Below are positions 43,274 to 52,567 of a DNA stretch of 64,000 nt, piece after piece. This DNA comes from Henriciella litoralis (GTDB lineage Bacteria > Pseudomonadota > Alphaproteobacteria > Caulobacterales > Hyphomonadaceae). The DNA is taken from contig NZ_NCSS01000006.1 of the NCBI RefSeq assembly GCF_002088935.1, forward strand, positions 2,822,407-2,886,406. The letters are read 5' to 3'. Numbering within the stretch: position 1 is the stretch's first letter; every line of letters starts with the position of its first letter. The position numbers and the translations under genes are program-made. Below the pieces are notes generated by a model, which was not told the DNA's origin, made no database searches, and saw only the letters and a list, made by a program, of their open reading frames with translations.

Positions 43274-43831
43274 CCGATGCGCCAGGAGCGTAGATAGCAA
43301 GCCATTGTTGTGCTTCGAATTATCAACGCAACAAAAGCTCGCCAATGGCGGGCTGTTTCAGCAACACAAAGATCTGGTCTTCATATCCAAGGGATGCGTG
43401 GCGGCGTCGTCAGACAGGAGCAAACGTGCCCCTGATCTGGGGGTGTCCGGCTTATGCACATCCATGTTTTCTAGTGCGGGTGATCGCTCCCGGGCCGTCA
43501 GATTCTGGCGCTGATTGGAAAGAACTGGTTCTCGCCACGAAGCTAGCAGCGGAAAACGGACTTGCGGGAAGATCGCTAGAGCGCTGATCTTCCTTTGGGT
43601 CTTGAGGGAACGGTCTGACATGTGGCTGGTTTAATGGTGCGAGACGTCAGGATATGGCAGTTAAATAGCGGTTTTTCTGGTGATGTCTTACATCGGCTTT
43701 GTAAGGTCAGTTAGCCAAGGCAGCCGGGAGCGTTATCCGAGCCTCAACCCGGGGGCGCATCACGATTGGCCGTCCATCGGCACCGCCGCCTTCAATCCTT
43801 GACCGGCAGCGAATTATTCAGAGGAAAAGGT
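43274..43831. other. 558-bp intergenic region before the PoxB-like gene
   Basis: Short reading frames occur on both strands but none has a ribosome-binding site, a recognisable fold or a sensible position. The base composition is lower in G+C than the flanks in places. I see no match to the three operator motifs and no clear terminator. It must contain the end of the kbl transcript and the promoter of the PoxB-like gene, and it marks the boundary between modules 2 and 3. Confidence 0.4.
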
Positions 43832-45547
43832 ATGGCAAAAACTGTAGCTCACATCGTCGTTGACGCTCTTGAAAAAGCAGGTGCCAAGCGGGTTTATGGT
43901 ATCCCCGGCGATACAATCAATCACTTCACGGATGCGGTCGCCAAATCCGATCTGCGTTGGATCTCCGTCCGGCACGAGGAAGCCGGCGCGTTTGCCGCTG
44001 GCGGTGAATCCTACATGACGGGCGAACTATCCGTCTGCGCCGGGACATGCGGACCGGGATCGCTCCACTTTGTGAACGGGATCTATGAGAGCCACCGCAA
44101 CGGTGCGCCGGTTCTCCTGATCGCGTCCGACGTTGCGCGCACCGAAAGCGGCTTTAACTTCCCGCAGGAAGTCGATCAGAAGAAGATCTACGAGCAGCAC
44201 TCGCATTTTTGCGAATACATTTCCCATCCCTCGCAGGCCCGCCGCATCATCACCAAGGCCGCGCAGACTGCGCTGACCAAGAAGGGTGTGGCGGTCGTCA
44301 TCGTGAACGGTGACATGTTCACCGAAAAGGACGACGACGCGATGGACTGGCAGGTCTATCGGCCGCAACCCATCTGCCGTCCGAACGATGCCGAGATGGC
44401 CGAGCTTGCAAAGCTGGTCGATGCAGCGGGCAAAGTCTCTGTCTATGCGGGTATCGGTGCGCGAGATGCGCGCGAGGAAATCATCGCCTTTTGCGAAAAG
44501 GTCAAAGCGCCGATGGTGCACACGACCAGAGCCAAGGAATTTCTTGAGCCGGACAATCCCTACAATGTTGGTGTGAATGGTATTCTCGGTAACCAGGCCG
44601 GTGTTGAAGCCCTGGAGGATGCTGATCTGGTTATCACGCTGGGCTGTGACTTTGCCTACACCCAGTTTTATCCCGAAGCGAAGAAGATCGCGCAGATCGA
44701 TATTGATCCTACCCATCTGGGGCGGCGGTCCGCCATCCACTGCGGTTTTGTCGGAGATGCGAAGACAACCATGGCCGCGTTGCTGCCGCTGGTTGAGGCG
44801 AAATCTGATGAGCGCCACCTGAAAGCCCAGCTCAAGCAGTGGGACAAGGACCTGCAGGGTTATCTGGACGAGGGCAAGGAAAAGGATCCCTCGCTGATCC
44901 ATCCGCAATTTGTGGCGAATATGCTAGACAAGAAGGCGGCCGACGACGCCATTTTCGTGTCCGACGCCGGGACCTCCATGGTCTGGATGTTGAGGCACCT
45001 GAAGGCCAACGGGAAGCGGCGTTTCCTCAATACCCTGCTGCACGGCACCATGGCGAGCGGCATGCCGCAGGCGATGGGCGCAAAGCTCGCCTATCCAGAC
45101 TGTCAGGTCATCGCCATGTGCGGCGACGGCAGTTTGACCATGCTAATGGGCGATCTGCTGACCCTGGTGCAGGAAGATATCGCACTGAAGCTCGTGGTCT
45201 TCCACAACGATACATTCGGTTTTGTCGAGATGGAGCAGCGCGTTGAAGGTCTGGTCGATCATTTCACCACTCTGAAGAACCCTGACTTTGCCAAACTGGC
45301 GGAAGCGTGCGGGTTTGCTGGATGGCGGGTGGAAACTGCCGATGATCTGGACCAGGCGATGGACGCCTGGCTTCGTCATGACGGGCCGGCTTTGCTGGAT
45401 GTGAAGGTCAACCAGATGGAACTGGTCATGCCGCCCAAGATCAAGGCCTCTCAGGTAGCCGGAACGGCGCTCTTCGGGGTCAAGGCGGTGCTCGATGGCC
45501 GGACCAAGGAAGTCGTTGATCTTCTGCGCAACAACTTCTTGCGATAA
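43832..45547 (+). CDS. poxB: thiamine-diphosphate-dependent pyruvate oxidase/dehydrogenase (PoxB-like)
   Basis: From ATG 43832 (GAGGAAAAGG at 43821-43830) the product is 571 residues, nearly the same length as E. coli PoxB. The catalytic glutamate is in VRHEEAGAFAAGGES (E49/E50), the thiamine diphosphate motif is GDGSLTMLMGDLLTLVQ with NDTFGF, and AGTCGPGSLHFVNGIYE and SRPY-free FAD-domain segments follow the family pattern. It would decarboxylate pyruvate to acetate and pass electrons to the quinone pool at the membrane. The frame is open 22 codons upstream but lacks support. It stands alone, converging with the CocE gene 8 bp away, and its link to either module is unclear. Confidence 0.87.
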   Translation: MAKTVAHIVVDALEKAGAKRVYGIPGDTINHFTDAVAKSDLRWISVRHEEAGAFAAGGESYMTGELSVCAGTCGPGSLHFVNGIYESHRNGAPVLLIASDVARTESGFNFPQEVDQKKIYEQHSHFCEYISHPSQARRIITKAAQTALTKKGVAVVIVNGDMFTEKDDDAMDWQVYRPQPICRPNDAEMAELAKLVDAAGKVSVYAGIGARDAREEIIAFCEKVKAPMVHTTRAKEFLEPDNPYNVGVNGILGNQAGVEALEDADLVITLGCDFAYTQFYPEAKKIAQIDIDPTHLGRRSAIHCGFVGDAKTTMAALLPLVEAKSDERHLKAQLKQWDKDLQGYLDEGKEKDPSLIHPQFVANMLDKKAADDAIFVSDAGTSMVWMLRHLKANGKRRFLNTLLHGTMASGMPQAMGAKLAYPDCQVIAMCGDGSLTMLMGDLLTLVQEDIALKLVVFHNDTFGFVEMEQRVEGLVDHFTTLKNPDFAKLAEACGFAGWRVETADDLDQAMDAWLRHDGPALLDVKVNQMELVMPPKIKASQVAGTALFGVKAVLDGRTKEVVDLLRNNFLR

Positions 45548-45555
45548 GCAGACCT

Positions 45556-47304
45556 CTATTCTCTTTCCATTGTCGGCAGGTTGACCGATCCGCCAGAGAG
45601 CGTTTGGCGGGCGGTGGACGGAGCAGCGATTTCGCTCCAGACGCCGGACTTGTTCGGATGCGCCGGGAAAGCGGGAAAGTTCGATGACGAAACATCAAGC
45701 CGCAACCGTGAGCCCGGCGATAGTGTCCAGTCAATCGGAACAAGGTCGAAGACGAGGGCGCTGCCAGCGGCTGTCGAAGAGGGGCGGTAGGTCTGTATGT
45801 CGTCGCGAATGTTGAGCACGCGGCCATCCTCGAACACCTCCGAGATTTTCACTGTGAACGCCGTTTCCGGCGCGTCGGTCTCGACGTCGAGCGAAACCTC
45901 AATGCTGCCCGCGATGTGAAGCCCGGTGTCGAAGGGCTCGCTCAGGAAGGCAAGGATATCATCCCGCTCGCATGCCGTGCTCCCCTGGTCGGCGATGGCG
46001 GGTGGGGCGATGTTCGGATTGAGCAGAAAGGCCCCGCCATTGGTTTCAACCGGGGTCGCCGGGTCGTAGGTGTATTGCGCCGCGGCCTCCGGTGATGGGG
46101 GCGCGGTTTCAACGAGGTCGCCCCCACACGTCGAGGATTGGTTGAGCTTAGTCAGGTGGAGTTGTAACGGCTGTCGTTTGGCAGGCGGCCAGGAGTCGGC
46201 AGTCTGCCACCGGTCAGCGCCGTTTTCATAATAGATGACGGGATGTTGCAGCGCTTCGGGGAGGGGAGTGCCCTGCAGGTGGTGATCGAGCCAGGCGAGG
46301 GTGGTCTCAAATGTCTGAAACCGCTTGTCGGTGTAGTTCAACTCATTTGTCAGACCCCCATGCTGTCCAGGCTGGATCAGGAGTAGGCTGCCCGTGCGGT
46401 TCGGTAGGTCGTCCACCCGGTTCAGTGTGCCTTCCAGGAAGAAGTCATGCCAACGGGCAATCCAGAGCACGGGCACGTCGACAGAAAGGTAGGACTGGTC
46501 GATCTGGCGGTAGAAGTCCTGCTGCCAGTAGGGATCCGTCCTGTCGGGGTGGGCGATATAGTCGGCATAGGAAGGCCAGGCGCCCTTGAAGAGGTCTTTT
46601 GGGGCATCGCTTGCCGGACGGACGGGGACGACGGTTTCCAGCCACTGTTCGGTGGCGTTTTCCTTGTCCTGAAGCGGGTGGAAGATTTCCGCAGACCAGA
46701 GCCCGGCAATGCCCTGCGTGAAATGGCCCCCGCGATAGACCATGTCATAGAAGCCGCCATGCGAGGTGGTCGGCACGATCGTCTTCACTTCGGGGGGCAG
46801 GCGGTCGGCAACGGCCCACTGGACGAGGCCGAGATAGGATCCGCCAACGAGCGCAATCTTGCCGTTCTGGAAGACCTGCTCTGTCAGCCATGCGAGCGTA
46901 TCTGCGCCGTCATCGGCCTCGTGCTTCAACGGGTACCACTCACCTTCGGATTCGCCCTGTCCGCGAACGTCCTGATGTACGCAGGCATAGCCGTATCGAA
47001 CATAGTAGTGGCACGTGAGATATTTTTGGAACTGGTAGGCATCGCGCACGAGAAGCGTCGGCCACGGCCCTTCGCCCTTAGGCGTGTAGATATGGGTCGA
47101 CAGTTTCGTGCCGTCCCGCATGGTGACCCACTTGGTTTCGACCGAGAAATCCGTATTTTGAAAGGCCGGGCGCGGGCCGATCAACTCCTTTGTGAATTGG
47201 TCGACCGCCATGCGGCCCAGCGTCTGCCGGAAGGCGAAGCCTATGACGGCAAGAAGGACGACAAGCGCCAGCACGCCGACCAGAATTTTTTGCCAGAGTT
47301 TCAT
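45556..47304 (-). CDS. CocE/NonD-family hydrolase (X-Pro dipeptidyl-peptidase S15 fold)
   Basis: The 582-residue protein has one N-terminal membrane anchor or signal (residues 6-25) and an alpha/beta hydrolase domain. QDVRGQGES (111-119) and the nucleophile elbow VGGSYLG (S156) are present. After about residue 350 comes the jelly-roll C-terminal domain typical of CocE/S15 enzymes. It is probably periplasmic and cleaves esters or amides; cocaine esterase and Xaa-Pro dipeptidyl-peptidases share the fold. It is the last gene of the leftward operon acyl-CoA synthetase, GH106-like enzyme, CocE, starting 8 bp after the GH106-like gene. Confidence 0.88.
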   Translation of the reverse strand: MKLWQKILVGVLALVVLLAVIGFAFRQTLGRMAVDQFTKELIGPRPAFQNTDFSVETKWVTMRDGTKLSTHIYTPKGEGPWPTLLVRDAYQFQKYLTCHYYVRYGYACVHQDVRGQGESEGEWYPLKHEADDGADTLAWLTEQVFQNGKIALVGGSYLGLVQWAVADRLPPEVKTIVPTTSHGGFYDMVYRGGHFTQGIAGLWSAEIFHPLQDKENATEQWLETVVPVRPASDAPKDLFKGAWPSYADYIAHPDRTDPYWQQDFYRQIDQSYLSVDVPVLWIARWHDFFLEGTLNRVDDLPNRTGSLLLIQPGQHGGLTNELNYTDKRFQTFETTLAWLDHHLQGTPLPEALQHPVIYYENGADRWQTADSWPPAKRQPLQLHLTKLNQSSTCGGDLVETAPPSPEAAAQYTYDPATPVETNGGAFLLNPNIAPPAIADQGSTACERDDILAFLSEPFDTGLHIAGSIEVSLDVETDAPETAFTVKISEVFEDGRVLNIRDDIQTYRPSSTAAGSALVFDLVPIDWTLSPGSRLRLDVSSSNFPAFPAHPNKSGVWSEIAAPSTARQTLSGGSVNLPTMERE

Positions 47305-47312
47305 GTCTCGTC

Positions 47313-50300
47313 TTACTCGCTGTCAGTTGCAAGTGGCGGCGTTTGAGCCGGGGCCAGCAGCTCCAGCTGGACGGGGCCGAAGAGCCCCATTGGCGCCAGC
47401 TCCTCCTGTTGAGGCAGGACTTGCTTGAGGAGTGGATCGCCCGCCAGCGCCTTGCCGACCAGTTCATTACGCCTTGGCTGCTTGATGGTTATTGCAAGCG
47501 TGTTGCGGCCCGGCTGCAGGGCGTCGCCGAGATTGATCGTCATGGGGGCAAGGCCGGCCGGCGGAAAGTCCTCGCCGTTCACACGGAGCTGAACCACGCC
47601 CTCGACACGGCCAAGAGAAAGCTGCGCCGGGCAGGGGCAGGGCGCGTCCGTTTCAAGCTCAAACGCGGTCGAGTAGACGAGCGGTTGGTCGGCATGTCTG
47701 AACCCATCGACGGTTCGAAGGTCTGGCAGCGAGGTCCGATCGTCCAGCGTGAGCTCGCCCGATCTGATCGTCCATGGCCCGTTGATCTTTATGGAATTGG
47801 TGATCGCGTCTGGCGCGGCGCCGATGCCGGAGATCGCCTCATCAGAGAAGATCAGGAAGCGGGACTGAAGGCCTGACAGGTCGACCTCAAACGCGCCTGT
47901 CTCTATTGGGGTAGCGTCCCATGCCTCGCCCGCCGCGGCGTCGAACCAGTAGGCATGGGCATGCTGGCGCGCAGGCACGGCAAGGGCGGTGTGCCGGTCG
48001 CGCGACTGGTTGACGAGGAAGTGAATTTCCGTCCCGGCGGCGAGATATCGGGCGTAATGCCGGATTGTCTCGTTCTGGTCGAGGCGCAGCGCCGGAGCCA
48101 GCCAGTCGATGAACTCCTCAGACGTGTCTGGCCTGCCATTTGAGGCGAACGCCGCAGCCGTTTGAGCAATCCAGGCGTCGTTCCCCTCAAAGTCCAGGAA
48201 GCCGGGCTGGCGCCTCGGCGGGGCACCCGAGATGGTGATCCGGTCTGCCATGTCTTCTGACCGTGTTAGGGCTTCTAGGGTCGCGCGTTCGATCCAGGGG
48301 GCGTCCGCAATCAGGATTCGGGCTTTATCGTTGGTAGACGGATCAAAACGGGCGATGCCATCATCATTGATCCAGGACCAGGTTATGCCAGCCTCATTCA
48401 GCTTTTCAGTCAGTGGGCGGATCTGTTCCAGCCAGCGCAGGCGCGGGTCGATCCGGTCTTCCGGGGCGCGCTCGGGCAGTTTGCTGAAGGGGATCGAAAT
48501 CGGCTCGTCACGCTTCGCCTGTGCTTCGCCGGGCAGGGCACCCATGAACAGGAACTCTTCCGAAAAGACGTCAGAATCCTCGATCTGATGCGGGAAGCCG
48601 AGAAACGGGTAATAGATGAAGAGATCAGAACGCTGATGGCCCGCTTTCAGGAGCGACTGGGCGCGGGTGAGATAGGCATTGAGCTCAGGCAGTACCTCCC
48701 AGACGGGAGAGGCAGGGCCGTAATTGCCCGAGAAGTTGCTGTCATTCTCCGGCCCGGAGAAAGGATACCAGCCGAGATCACCGAATTCTTCGCTGTAGGC
48801 GTCATCCTGCGGCACATAAGGGATGCCGTGATAGATAATCTGGTTCACGCCGCTCAGGAAAAGCTTGTCGGCGGCGGCCTTGATCTGCTCCGGAGACACG
48901 GCATAGGCGAGCTTGTACCACACGAAGGACTCGGCGGAGACGATCGGCCGGTCATAGAGTTCCGCGCCCGATGTGGCGAGTTTGAGGGCGTATTCCGAGC
49001 CGCCCGCGAAGAGCTGCTCGGTCTCAGGCATCGTGTTCTGTCCCATGGCTGCCAGGACATCGAAATCAGACCCATAGGTCTGTGCCTTGGAGACGAGGCC
49101 GCGCGCTTCGGCCCAGTCCGCACTGGCATTGGCGAAGCGTTCGACGATGAGGTCCGAGACCGTTTTCTGGTAGTCGTGGCGGATCCGCTCGTCGGTCTCG
49201 TCCAGACTGAAGGAGGGGGCCGGTTGCTGGCGGCCGACTTCGGTCAGGAAGAAATTGTCGCGGGCCGGGATGAAGATCGCCGGGAGGTGTGGTGTGAGAT
49301 CGTAGCCGCGCCGCTTTTTGAACTCTTCAAGGATGTCGGCCGCGCCGAGTCTATCCAGCTTGAACTCGAGACTGTCATTGAAGACGCCCATGAATGGATC
49401 GCCATAGAATTCTTCCAGGCCGGTTCGGGGGCCATAGGCGTAGCCATAATGCCCGGCGACGATGTCCGCATCGAGATGATCGATGACGTAGCCGCTGCGG
49501 TCTGAAGCGATGAGAGTCGGCGCCTCGCCCGCTGGCTGGGTATAGATAGCGATGATCGACCAGTTGCCCTTGGGCGCGTCCCAATTGAGCCGGTCGCCAT
49601 CGACGAAGCTTGAGAGATCAACGACAGAGTCAGGAGCGAGCTGCACGGTGTCGGTAACATCCAGCGGGTTGGAGGCGTGCTTTCCGGCAACTGGCGTGGC
49701 GGCCAGAACGGCCAGAATCTGTCTTTCTTCCGGGACGAAATTGGAGAGGTCCGCCCCGAAGAAAATTTCGCCGACAGCCATCGAAGTGTCGTTGTAGTTC
49801 GGTTCTGGCGCTGGCAGCTCAATCGTTATCGCACGGCCGCCTTTGACGCGCTTTTCGGCGTAACGGATTTCCTTCATGCCTTCGGTCACCGGAACTTCCG
49901 GGCCCCCGGCCGGCCAGCCGCTGAGGTGGTTCAGGTAGACCTGCATATCCAACCTCTTGGCGCAGGACATGACGCCGCTCAGCGTGGCGTAATAGTCTTC
50001 GCTGTCGAAACTGTTGATGCGCGCCTGCCAGGTCTCATCCTCGATGATGGCGAGGCCTGCATTGAAAGGCTGGATTTCAACGCCGCCAAAGCCGGCATTA
50101 TGCAGGTCTGCCAGCTGCGCGCAGGCCGTCTCTGCGTCGACGTCACCGCCGGGCCACCACCACCGCGTCCACGGCCGGGCCTTTTCATTTAGCAGAGCAT
50201 CGTCAGCCAAGGAGGAAAGGGTTTGAGGATTATAGAGTTGCGGGGATGCTTGCGGCCGCACGGTTTCGTCCAGATAGGCCGTTAGCGAAGACGGCGCTGG

Positions 50301-50429
50301 ATCGGCTTCTGGTGGGGCCATCGCGGCCTTGATACGCTGCTGCGCGAGCAAATAGCCAGCTCCACCTGCGCAGACTCCAAGCCCGAGGACAATCGAGAAA
50401 CCGATACCGGTCCATTTCAGGATGCGCAT
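47313..50429 (-). CDS. GH106-like glycoside hydrolase (alpha-L-rhamnosidase-type), membrane anchored
   Basis: From ATG 50429, preceded by GAGGAGGAAG, the product is 1038 residues with one N-terminal membrane segment (WTGIGFSIVLGLGVCAGGAG). The sequence RPWTRWWWPGGDVD followed by LADLHNAGFGGVEIQPF is the start of the catalytic barrel of GH106-like proteins. The C-terminal part has beta-rich domains, including a galactose-binding-like one near LQLRVNGEDFPPAGLAPM. GH106 enzymes remove terminal alpha-L-rhamnose. The exact specificity is not certain from sequence because catalytic residues of such large proteins are hard to place by eye. It is 31 bp downstream of the acyl-CoA synthetase and 8 bp upstream of CocE. 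An upstream open frame to 50591 overlaps the synthetase and is not used. Confidence 0.82.
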   Translation of the reverse strand: MRILKWTGIGFSIVLGLGVCAGGAGYLLAQQRIKAAMAPPEADPAPSSLTAYLDETVRPQASPQLYNPQTLSSLADDALLNEKARPWTRWWWPGGDVDAETACAQLADLHNAGFGGVEIQPFNAGLAIIEDETWQARINSFDSEDYYATLSGVMSCAKRLDMQVYLNHLSGWPAGGPEVPVTEGMKEIRYAEKRVKGGRAITIELPAPEPNYNDTSMAVGEIFFGADLSNFVPEERQILAVLAATPVAGKHASNPLDVTDTVQLAPDSVVDLSSFVDGDRLNWDAPKGNWSIIAIYTQPAGEAPTLIASDRSGYVIDHLDADIVAGHYGYAYGPRTGLEEFYGDPFMGVFNDSLEFKLDRLGAADILEEFKKRRGYDLTPHLPAIFIPARDNFFLTEVGRQQPAPSFSLDETDERIRHDYQKTVSDLIVERFANASADWAEARGLVSKAQTYGSDFDVLAAMGQNTMPETEQLFAGGSEYALKLATSGAELYDRPIVSAESFVWYKLAYAVSPEQIKAAADKLFLSGVNQIIYHGIPYVPQDDAYSEEFGDLGWYPFSGPENDSNFSGNYGPASPVWEVLPELNAYLTRAQSLLKAGHQRSDLFIYYPFLGFPHQIEDSDVFSEEFLFMGALPGEAQAKRDEPISIPFSKLPERAPEDRIDPRLRWLEQIRPLTEKLNEAGITWSWINDDGIARFDPSTNDKARILIADAPWIERATLEALTRSEDMADRITISGAPPRRQPGFLDFEGNDAWIAQTAAAFASNGRPDTSEEFIDWLAPALRLDQNETIRHYARYLAAGTEIHFLVNQSRDRHTALAVPARQHAHAYWFDAAAGEAWDATPIETGAFEVDLSGLQSRFLIFSDEAISGIGAAPDAITNSIKINGPWTIRSGELTLDDRTSLPDLRTVDGFRHADQPLVYSTAFELETDAPCPCPAQLSLGRVEGVVQLRVNGEDFPPAGLAPMTINLGDALQPGRNTLAITIKQPRRNELVGKALAGDPLLKQVLPQQEELAPMGLFGPVQLELLAPAQTPPLATDSE

Positions 50430-50460
50430 GAGTTCTTCCTCCTCGGTGACGTGTCCGCGC

Positions 50461-52251
50461 TCAGAGCCGGATGGTACCGGCCTCGATCTGCTCAAGGTCT
50501 GCGGATGTGATGGGCCTGTAGGTTTTGCCGGACGGATCGATGATCCAGACATCCTCCTCGCCCGGCGACGGCAAATAGGATTGGCGGACAAGATCGACTT
50601 TGCGGAACTTCATTGTGCTGGTGATTTCCTGATCAGGAAGCACGCGCAGGAAAACGGGTCTCGCATAGCCGGGCAGTGAGGCCGTGACGTGCCGGTACAG
50701 TTCGCGCATGTCCGGGGCTTCAGACACTGAAATGGCGGCCATGCCGGCGCGGCCCTCCGCATGCGGGATCGCCACGCCGAACACGTTTGACATGGTGACG
50801 ATATCGCTTCTGGACAGGACGTCTTCCACTTCGCTGGTCGACACGTTTTCGGACTTCCAGCGAAACGTATCGCCCAGCCGGTCGACAAAATAGAAATAGC
50901 CGTCCTCGTCCTGCCTCAACAGGTCGCCGGACCGGAACCAGGCATCGCCCGGCTCGAAAACGTTTCTGAGAATTTTCTTCTCCGTGGCGGTCTTGTCGCT
51001 GTAGCCATCGAAGCGCCAGCGCGAATCCCCTTCCTGTATCTTGCCTGCCGCTTCACCCGGAACGCCTGTAGGCGCCTCCCGGCAGAGCCCGCCGGCGGTT
51101 CTGTGCACGTCTCCTGTCGCAGGATCGACATCGATCAGCCGCACGGGCATTCGATCTTTGATGATTGGGGGGATTCTTCCGACCGCACCGGGGCGCGAAT
51201 CGAGGTTGATCAGCGAGATATTGCCTTCGGTTGAGCCGTAGAACTCTATAATTTTCTGCACGCCGGTGCGCGCTGCAAACTCAGTCCAGATATTGCGCCG
51301 CATGCCGTTGCCGAAGGCGCACCGCAGCTTGTGACCGCGTTCAAGCGGGGAGGGTGGATTGTTCATGAGATACCGGCCAAGCTCTCCCACATAGACAAAC
51401 ATCGTGGCGTCGAGCTCATGCACATCCTGCCAGAACTGGCTGGCGGAGAACTTTCTACGCAGGATTACGGCGGCGCCGCTCAGAAGGGCCGTACCAGCCC
51501 CGCAGAGGCCGGTCGTGCCATGGTATAGCGGCAGCGTTTCGTAAATCCGGTCGCCTGGCCCGGCCCGGGTTGCATCAATGAAGCCGGACATCATGGTGAG
51601 GCAGCGGGCATGGCTCATCCGTGCAGCTTTGGGCAGGCCGGTTGTCCCCGACGTGTAGATCAGAAGCGCAACGTCCTTGCCCTTAAGCCCCGCGCGGATC
51701 GACCGAGGCGGGCGGCGAGCCGAAAGCGTCGCCAAGCCGTGTTCGGAGAGGTCACTGGTGCCGAGAACGCTGAGTTTGGTGTCGGTCAGCTCGCCCTGAA
51801 TGTCTTCGACCGCGTTGCTCAGCGCGGCGCCGCTGATAATGGCTTTTGCCTCAGCCGTCTTAAGACAATGAAGCAGCCCGTCGCCTTTCAGATTGTTGTT
51901 GATCAGAGCGACGGTGACGCCGACTTTGGACAAGCCAAACCAGATCGCGATCACGTCTGGATGATTGTCCAGGAAAAGCGCGGCGGTATCGCCCGGCTTC
52001 AGACCGGAGGCCATCGCCCAGGCAGCAAAGCGGTTCGCGCGTGCTTCGAGGTCAGAATATGTCGTCCTTTGCCCTTCGAAGAGAAAGGCGAGTTCGTCGG
52101 AATGCCTGTCAACGCTGGCTTCCAGCATGTCGGGGACAAGGATGTCGGCATCCGGTTGAAAGGGCCGCGTGCGCTGATCGATCTTTCGCAGCCCGGACAG
52201 ATAGATGAAGTCGCTTTTCAACCGGTTCCACAGGCTAAGTTTTTCAGCCAT
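50461..52251 (-). CDS. FATP/FadD6-type long-chain or steroid acyl-CoA synthetase
   Basis: The 596-residue class I adenylate-forming enzyme has LIYTSGTTGLPKAARM (about 194-209) as its P-loop. FYGSTEGNISLINLD and FVDRLGDTFRWKSENVSTSE are the FATP/very-long-chain acyl-CoA synthetase signatures. This subgroup includes enzymes that activate long-chain fatty acids and bile-acid or sterol side-chain acids. It leads the leftward operon with GH106-like and CocE genes and is divergent from the GPH transporter. A 312-bp region with two AATTCC-N4-GGAA palindromes lies in front of it. It probably activates a carboxylate on the aglycone or ester chain released by the module 3 hydrolases. Confidence 0.9.
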   Translation of the reverse strand: MAEKLSLWNRLKSDFIYLSGLRKIDQRTRPFQPDADILVPDMLEASVDRHSDELAFLFEGQRTTYSDLEARANRFAAWAMASGLKPGDTAALFLDNHPDVIAIWFGLSKVGVTVALINNNLKGDGLLHCLKTAEAKAIISGAALSNAVEDIQGELTDTKLSVLGTSDLSEHGLATLSARRPPRSIRAGLKGKDVALLIYTSGTTGLPKAARMSHARCLTMMSGFIDATRAGPGDRIYETLPLYHGTTGLCGAGTALLSGAAVILRRKFSASQFWQDVHELDATMFVYVGELGRYLMNNPPSPLERGHKLRCAFGNGMRRNIWTEFAARTGVQKIIEFYGSTEGNISLINLDSRPGAVGRIPPIIKDRMPVRLIDVDPATGDVHRTAGGLCREAPTGVPGEAAGKIQEGDSRWRFDGYSDKTATEKKILRNVFEPGDAWFRSGDLLRQDEDGYFYFVDRLGDTFRWKSENVSTSEVEDVLSRSDIVTMSNVFGVAIPHAEGRAGMAAISVSEAPDMRELYRHVTASLPGYARPVFLRVLPDQEITSTMKFRKVDLVRQSYLPSPGEEDVWIIDPSGKTYRPITSADLEQIEAGTIRL

Positions 52252-52389
52252 CAGCGGTCCTCACGAGTGTTTAGACGTTTTAGGCCAGTTTTTGACCCGG
52301 TTTTGAGATTAAAAGAGAAAGCGGCAGACGGGATCCTGTAAGTATCAGAAATTACTTGCATTTATCATGTCCTCCGCCATCTTCTATTA

Positions 52390-52476
52390 ATTCCAATTGG
52401 AATGTTTCCTGCTGTCTAAGTCGAAAAATACCAGTTTGTCCAGCGCAATGGGGTTGATTTAAATTCCAGTTGGAAA
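52390..52476. promoter_or_regulatory. two AATTCC-N4-GGAA palindromes in the divergent promoter region
   Basis: The 312-bp region 52252-52563 between the leftward acyl-CoA synthetase and rightward GPH transporter holds ATTCCAATTGGAAT (52390-52403, perfect palindrome) and ATTCCAGTTGGAAA (52463-52476). The second lies 64 bp before the leader ATG at 52541 and 87 bp before the transporter ATG at 52564. The same motif occurs three times in the 58915-59216 region. They are probably operators of one regulator, with the TetR at 56154-56795 the best candidate. Confidence 0.68.
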
Positions 52477-52540
52477 CATTTTGCCTCGCAATCAAACTGG
52501 CACTGCCATTCTGTGCCGATAACAAACCGGGAGGACGACA

Positions 52541-52567
52541 ATGGCGGCATCGGGTGCCCAGCAATGA
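52541..52567 (+). CDS. eight-codon leader ORF translationally coupled to the transporter gene
   Basis: ATG at 52541 has a strong CGGGAGGA ribosome-binding site (52528-52535) and encodes MAASGAQQ before a TGA at 52565-52567. That TGA overlaps the ATG of the transporter gene (52564) in an ATGA arrangement. The transporter ATG itself has no comparable ribosome-binding site, so ribosomes finishing the leader could restart on it. A frameshift that would join the leader to the transporter is the alternative explanation. Confidence 0.4.
   Translation: MAASGAQQ

Noticed and set aside
43345..43587. Short open frames in the 43274-43831 gap
   Set aside because: They have no ribosome-binding sites and no recognisable sequence, and frames on both strands are equally open.
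48588..49505. Plus-strand open frame within the GH106-like gene
   Set aside because: It is a shadow; the minus strand encodes a continuous 1038-residue enzyme with a good start.
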